A stretch of DNA of 64,000 nucleotides from assembly GCA_014529385.2 (NCBI GenBank), contig CM043959.1, positions 88,500,029 through 88,564,028 of the forward strand, given 5' to 3'. The stretch comes from Adiantum capillus-veneris (taxonomy: Eukaryota > Streptophyta > Polypodiopsida > Polypodiales > Pteridaceae). A program made the translations under genes and the position numbers. Positions within the stretch are counted from its first letter, which is position 1. The number at the start of each line of letters is the position of its first letter. The notes below the pieces were generated by a model. That model had not been told where the DNA came from. It searched no databases and saw only the letters and a list, made by a program, of their open reading frames with translations. This document shows positions 61,980 through 64,000 of the stretch, piece after piece.

Positions 61980-62860
61980 TACGTTTTGGTCATCTGAATT
62001 TTGCCAGTTTGCTGCATTTGTAGAAATCTGATATGGTTGTTTCTTTGACACCTCTTGAAGCACCTGTCAAACATGTTTGTGAAGGCTGCATTTTGGGTAA
62101 GATGTAGCATTCAAAGTTTCCAACGGATGGTTCAGTTAGGGCCACATGCAGGTTGCAGCTTGTGCATAGTGATGTTTGTGGGCCCATGCAAACTCCTTCC
62201 TTGGGCAATTACCTTTACTTTGTGACTTTCATTGATGATTACTCCCGACATGCATGGGTATTTCCGCTTAAAGTGAAGTCCGAAGTTTTTATGTGCTTTA
62301 AACAATTTCTGGCTATGGCTGAAAATGTATCGAAATGTACTATGGGCACCCTCGTTCCGATCGAGGGGGGGGGGAGTATATGTCTCATGAATTTAATGCA
62401 TTTTTTCTGGCTAATCGTGGGATAAAACGCCAATGTACAATGCCATATACGCCTCATCAAAATGGTGTTGTTGAGAGGAGCAATAGGTCTCTTACAGAAA
62501 TGGCAAGATGTATGGTCAAGAGTCAAGCTTTACCACATTCATTTTGGCACGAGGCTGTCATGTTTGCCACTTATGTACTCAATAGGTGTCCTAGGAAAGT
62601 GTTGCACTCTATGACTCCATATGAAGCATGGCATGATAGAAAGCCATCTATTGAGCACATGTGTGTTTTTGGCTGTTTGGCTTAATATGGCTTAGTGCCA
62701 TAAGTGCAGTGCAGAAAATTGGATGATAAGGCTGTCAAATGTATTTTTGTTGGTTATAGTGCTGAAAGCAAAGGTTACAGGTTCTATCATACGAAAACAA
62801 AGCGTATTTTGGTTTCACGCGATGTAGTGTTTGTGGAAGATTCTGTTCAACCCTTGCTGT
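61980..62860 (+). pseudogene. copia-C integrase relic
   Basis: The zinc region carries RFGHLNFASL and a C-x2-C-like remnant near 62080. The core has LVHSDVCGPM (first Asp), DRGGGEYMSHEF (second Asp region) and PYTPHQNGVVERSN (Glu). A G run at 62364-62372 causes a frameshift within the second motif. The post-core segment EAWHDRKPSIEHMCVFGCLA is followed by TAA at 62683 and another at 62701. Then KLDDKAVKCIFVGYS and ILVSRDVVFVED continue to 62850. Confidence 0.85.
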
Positions 62861-63365
62861 CATGTCGTAGTGATAGTAATAGAGACAATAATGTAAGCTC
62901 ACAGGACATTTATGACACTTTGTTGCCTCTTTTCAGTGGTGGAAGTTTGAATGTAAATTCCAATGAGGCAAATGTACAGCCTATGGGGGTTTCCGAAAAT
63001 CTCCTCATGCTTTATGAGAAAGCTGACACTCATTTGGTCAAACAAGGCTTTTGTAACAGTCCAACGGAAAGCACATTGTATGTAAAGCGTGAGGGTGATG
63101 TACTTCTCATTGTGGTTCTTTATGTCTATGATTTGCTGATCACTTTACCAAATGAGAGACATATTGCTGAATTTAAAGCTGATTCGAATGCTAGTTTCAA
63201 AATGAAAGATTTGGGGCTGTTACATCATTACTTGGGTATACAATTTAAGCAGTGTGATGGTGGTATTGCTTTGTGTCATAAAAGCTACATAGAGACATTG
63301 CTATGTAAGTTGGGACTTGAGGATTGCATACCTATCGCCACTCCCATGGAAATAGGTTTGTAATT
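62860..63365 (+). pseudogene. copia-C reverse transcriptase, N-terminal half deleted
   Basis: The frame goes from the integrase tail directly to YEKADTHLVKQGFCNS near 63017-63065, a position late in RT. The fingers and the first catalytic region are therefore missing without breaking the frame. The YVDDL motif reads YVYDLL (about 63123-63140), losing a catalytic Asp. KMKDLGLLHHYLGIQF and the thumb follow, ending at a TAA at 63361. Confidence 0.85.
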
Positions 63366-64000
63366 GAGTCTTCATGATGCTAGTGATCCTGCAGATGTCA
63401 CTCTTTATCAAACTGCTATTGGATGCCTCATTTATGTATGCAACACGAGGCCGGATATTCAGTTTGCACTCTCACGGTCACCAGATTTATGCGTAGCCCA
63501 GAGTCTAAGCATTGGTAGGCTGTTAAGAGGATTTTGTGCTACCTTAGTGGCACTTTAGATCTTGGCTTGTTTTATCCCAAGGGGGGATCATTGCCGCCAG
63601 ACTTACATGCTTTTTCGGACTCAGATTGGGCTCGTTGTTTGACATGCGAGTGTCCACAAGTGATTTTTGTTTCATGCTTGGTAGTTCATGTATATCATGG
63701 TTGAGCAAGAAGCAACCTACTGTGGCCACTTCAAGTTGTGAGGCTAAGTACAAGGCAGTCTTCACAAGTACGGTTGAGTGTGTATGGCTCAAACCCCTTA
63801 TGGCTGATTTGGGTGTTGGACAGGACACTGCCAACACTATCTACACTGACAGTCAGAGCACATTGGCAGTTGCGAGGAACCCAGTTTTTCATGCTCGCAC
63901 AAAGCACATTGAGGTGCATTACCACTATATCGGGGAGAGGCTCTCAACAGGAGAGATCAACTTGGCGTATGTGCCGACACAGGACAACCTTGCAGATCTT
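63366..64000 (+). pseudogene. copia-C RNase H, cut by window end
   Basis: After a connection fragment (YQTAIGCLIYVCNTRPDIQF), RNase H residues are read across frames: WLSKKQPTVATSSCEAKY near 63702-63755, YTDSQSTLAVARNPVFHAR near 63844-63900, HYHYIGERL and NLAYVPTQDNLADL at the window end. Frameshifts near 63540 and 63650. Confidence 0.85.

Larger units (their letters stand above)
59946..64000 (+). mobile_element. Ty1/copia element, right end outside window (copia-C)
   Basis: 5' LTR, initiator-tRNA primer-binding site, leader, gag, protease, integrase, a shortened RT and RNase H follow in copia order. The window ends within RNase H, so the 3' LTR is not seen. It is inserted in a Penelope-like relic. 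Decay is moderate: a shift near the gag start, stops in gag, a G-run shift in integrase, and an RT deletion. Confidence 0.9.

Overview
The window looks like repeat-dominated nuclear DNA of a land plant with a large, AT-rich genome. The support is plant-type Ty1/copia and Ty3/gypsy relics, a QALGGH-type C2H2 zinc-finger gene ending in an EAR motif, GT-AG introns, and abundant CT/GA microsatellites. A fern or other non-seed plant is a guess from the repeat content, not a demonstrated assignment. Only one protein gene looks intact: the zinc-finger gene at 50.2-51.5 kb on the minus strand. Almost everything else that codes is broken mobile-element sequence.

Layout. 1-4.4 kb: decayed plus-strand copia element. 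4.4-12.9 kb: microsatellites, a ~610-bp tandem duplication and two minisatellites. 13.3-29.5 kb: minus-strand gypsy relic (integrase 16.5-17.7 kb, RNase H 29.1-29.5 kb) split by an 11,289-bp insertion at 17,823-29,111. 30.3-33.9 kb: two minus-strand copia remnants. 34.9-38.3 kb: second gypsy relic of the same family. 42.5-46.4 kb: LINE 3' ends, MITE-like repeats and a minus-strand copia integrase relic. 48.2-49.6 kb: a TTAA-flanked element resembling piggyBac. 53.7-56 kb: gypsy RT fragment, then a LINE. 57.7-58.0 kb: a 246-bp MITE. 59.2-59.9 kb: Penelope-like RT relic cut by a copia element that runs off the right edge.

The most interesting object is the 11.3-kb insertion. It has a perfect 9-bp target duplication, imperfect ~50-bp inverted termini and ~430-bp direct subterminal repeats. 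It carries two divergent gene relics. On the plus strand is a SWIM-type, Mutator-like transposase. On the minus strand is a ~13-exon gene joining a ParB/sulfiredoxin-like domain to a DNA amino-methyltransferase-like domain. Its proposed first intron holds seven copies of a ~16-bp palindrome (CCCGTGTCGACACGGG type). Both genes carry in-frame stops explainable by C-to-T change, as expected for a methylated, silenced element. My reading is a Mutator-like transposon that carried its own DNA-modification enzyme. The domain calls rest on motifs read by eye and need profile searches.
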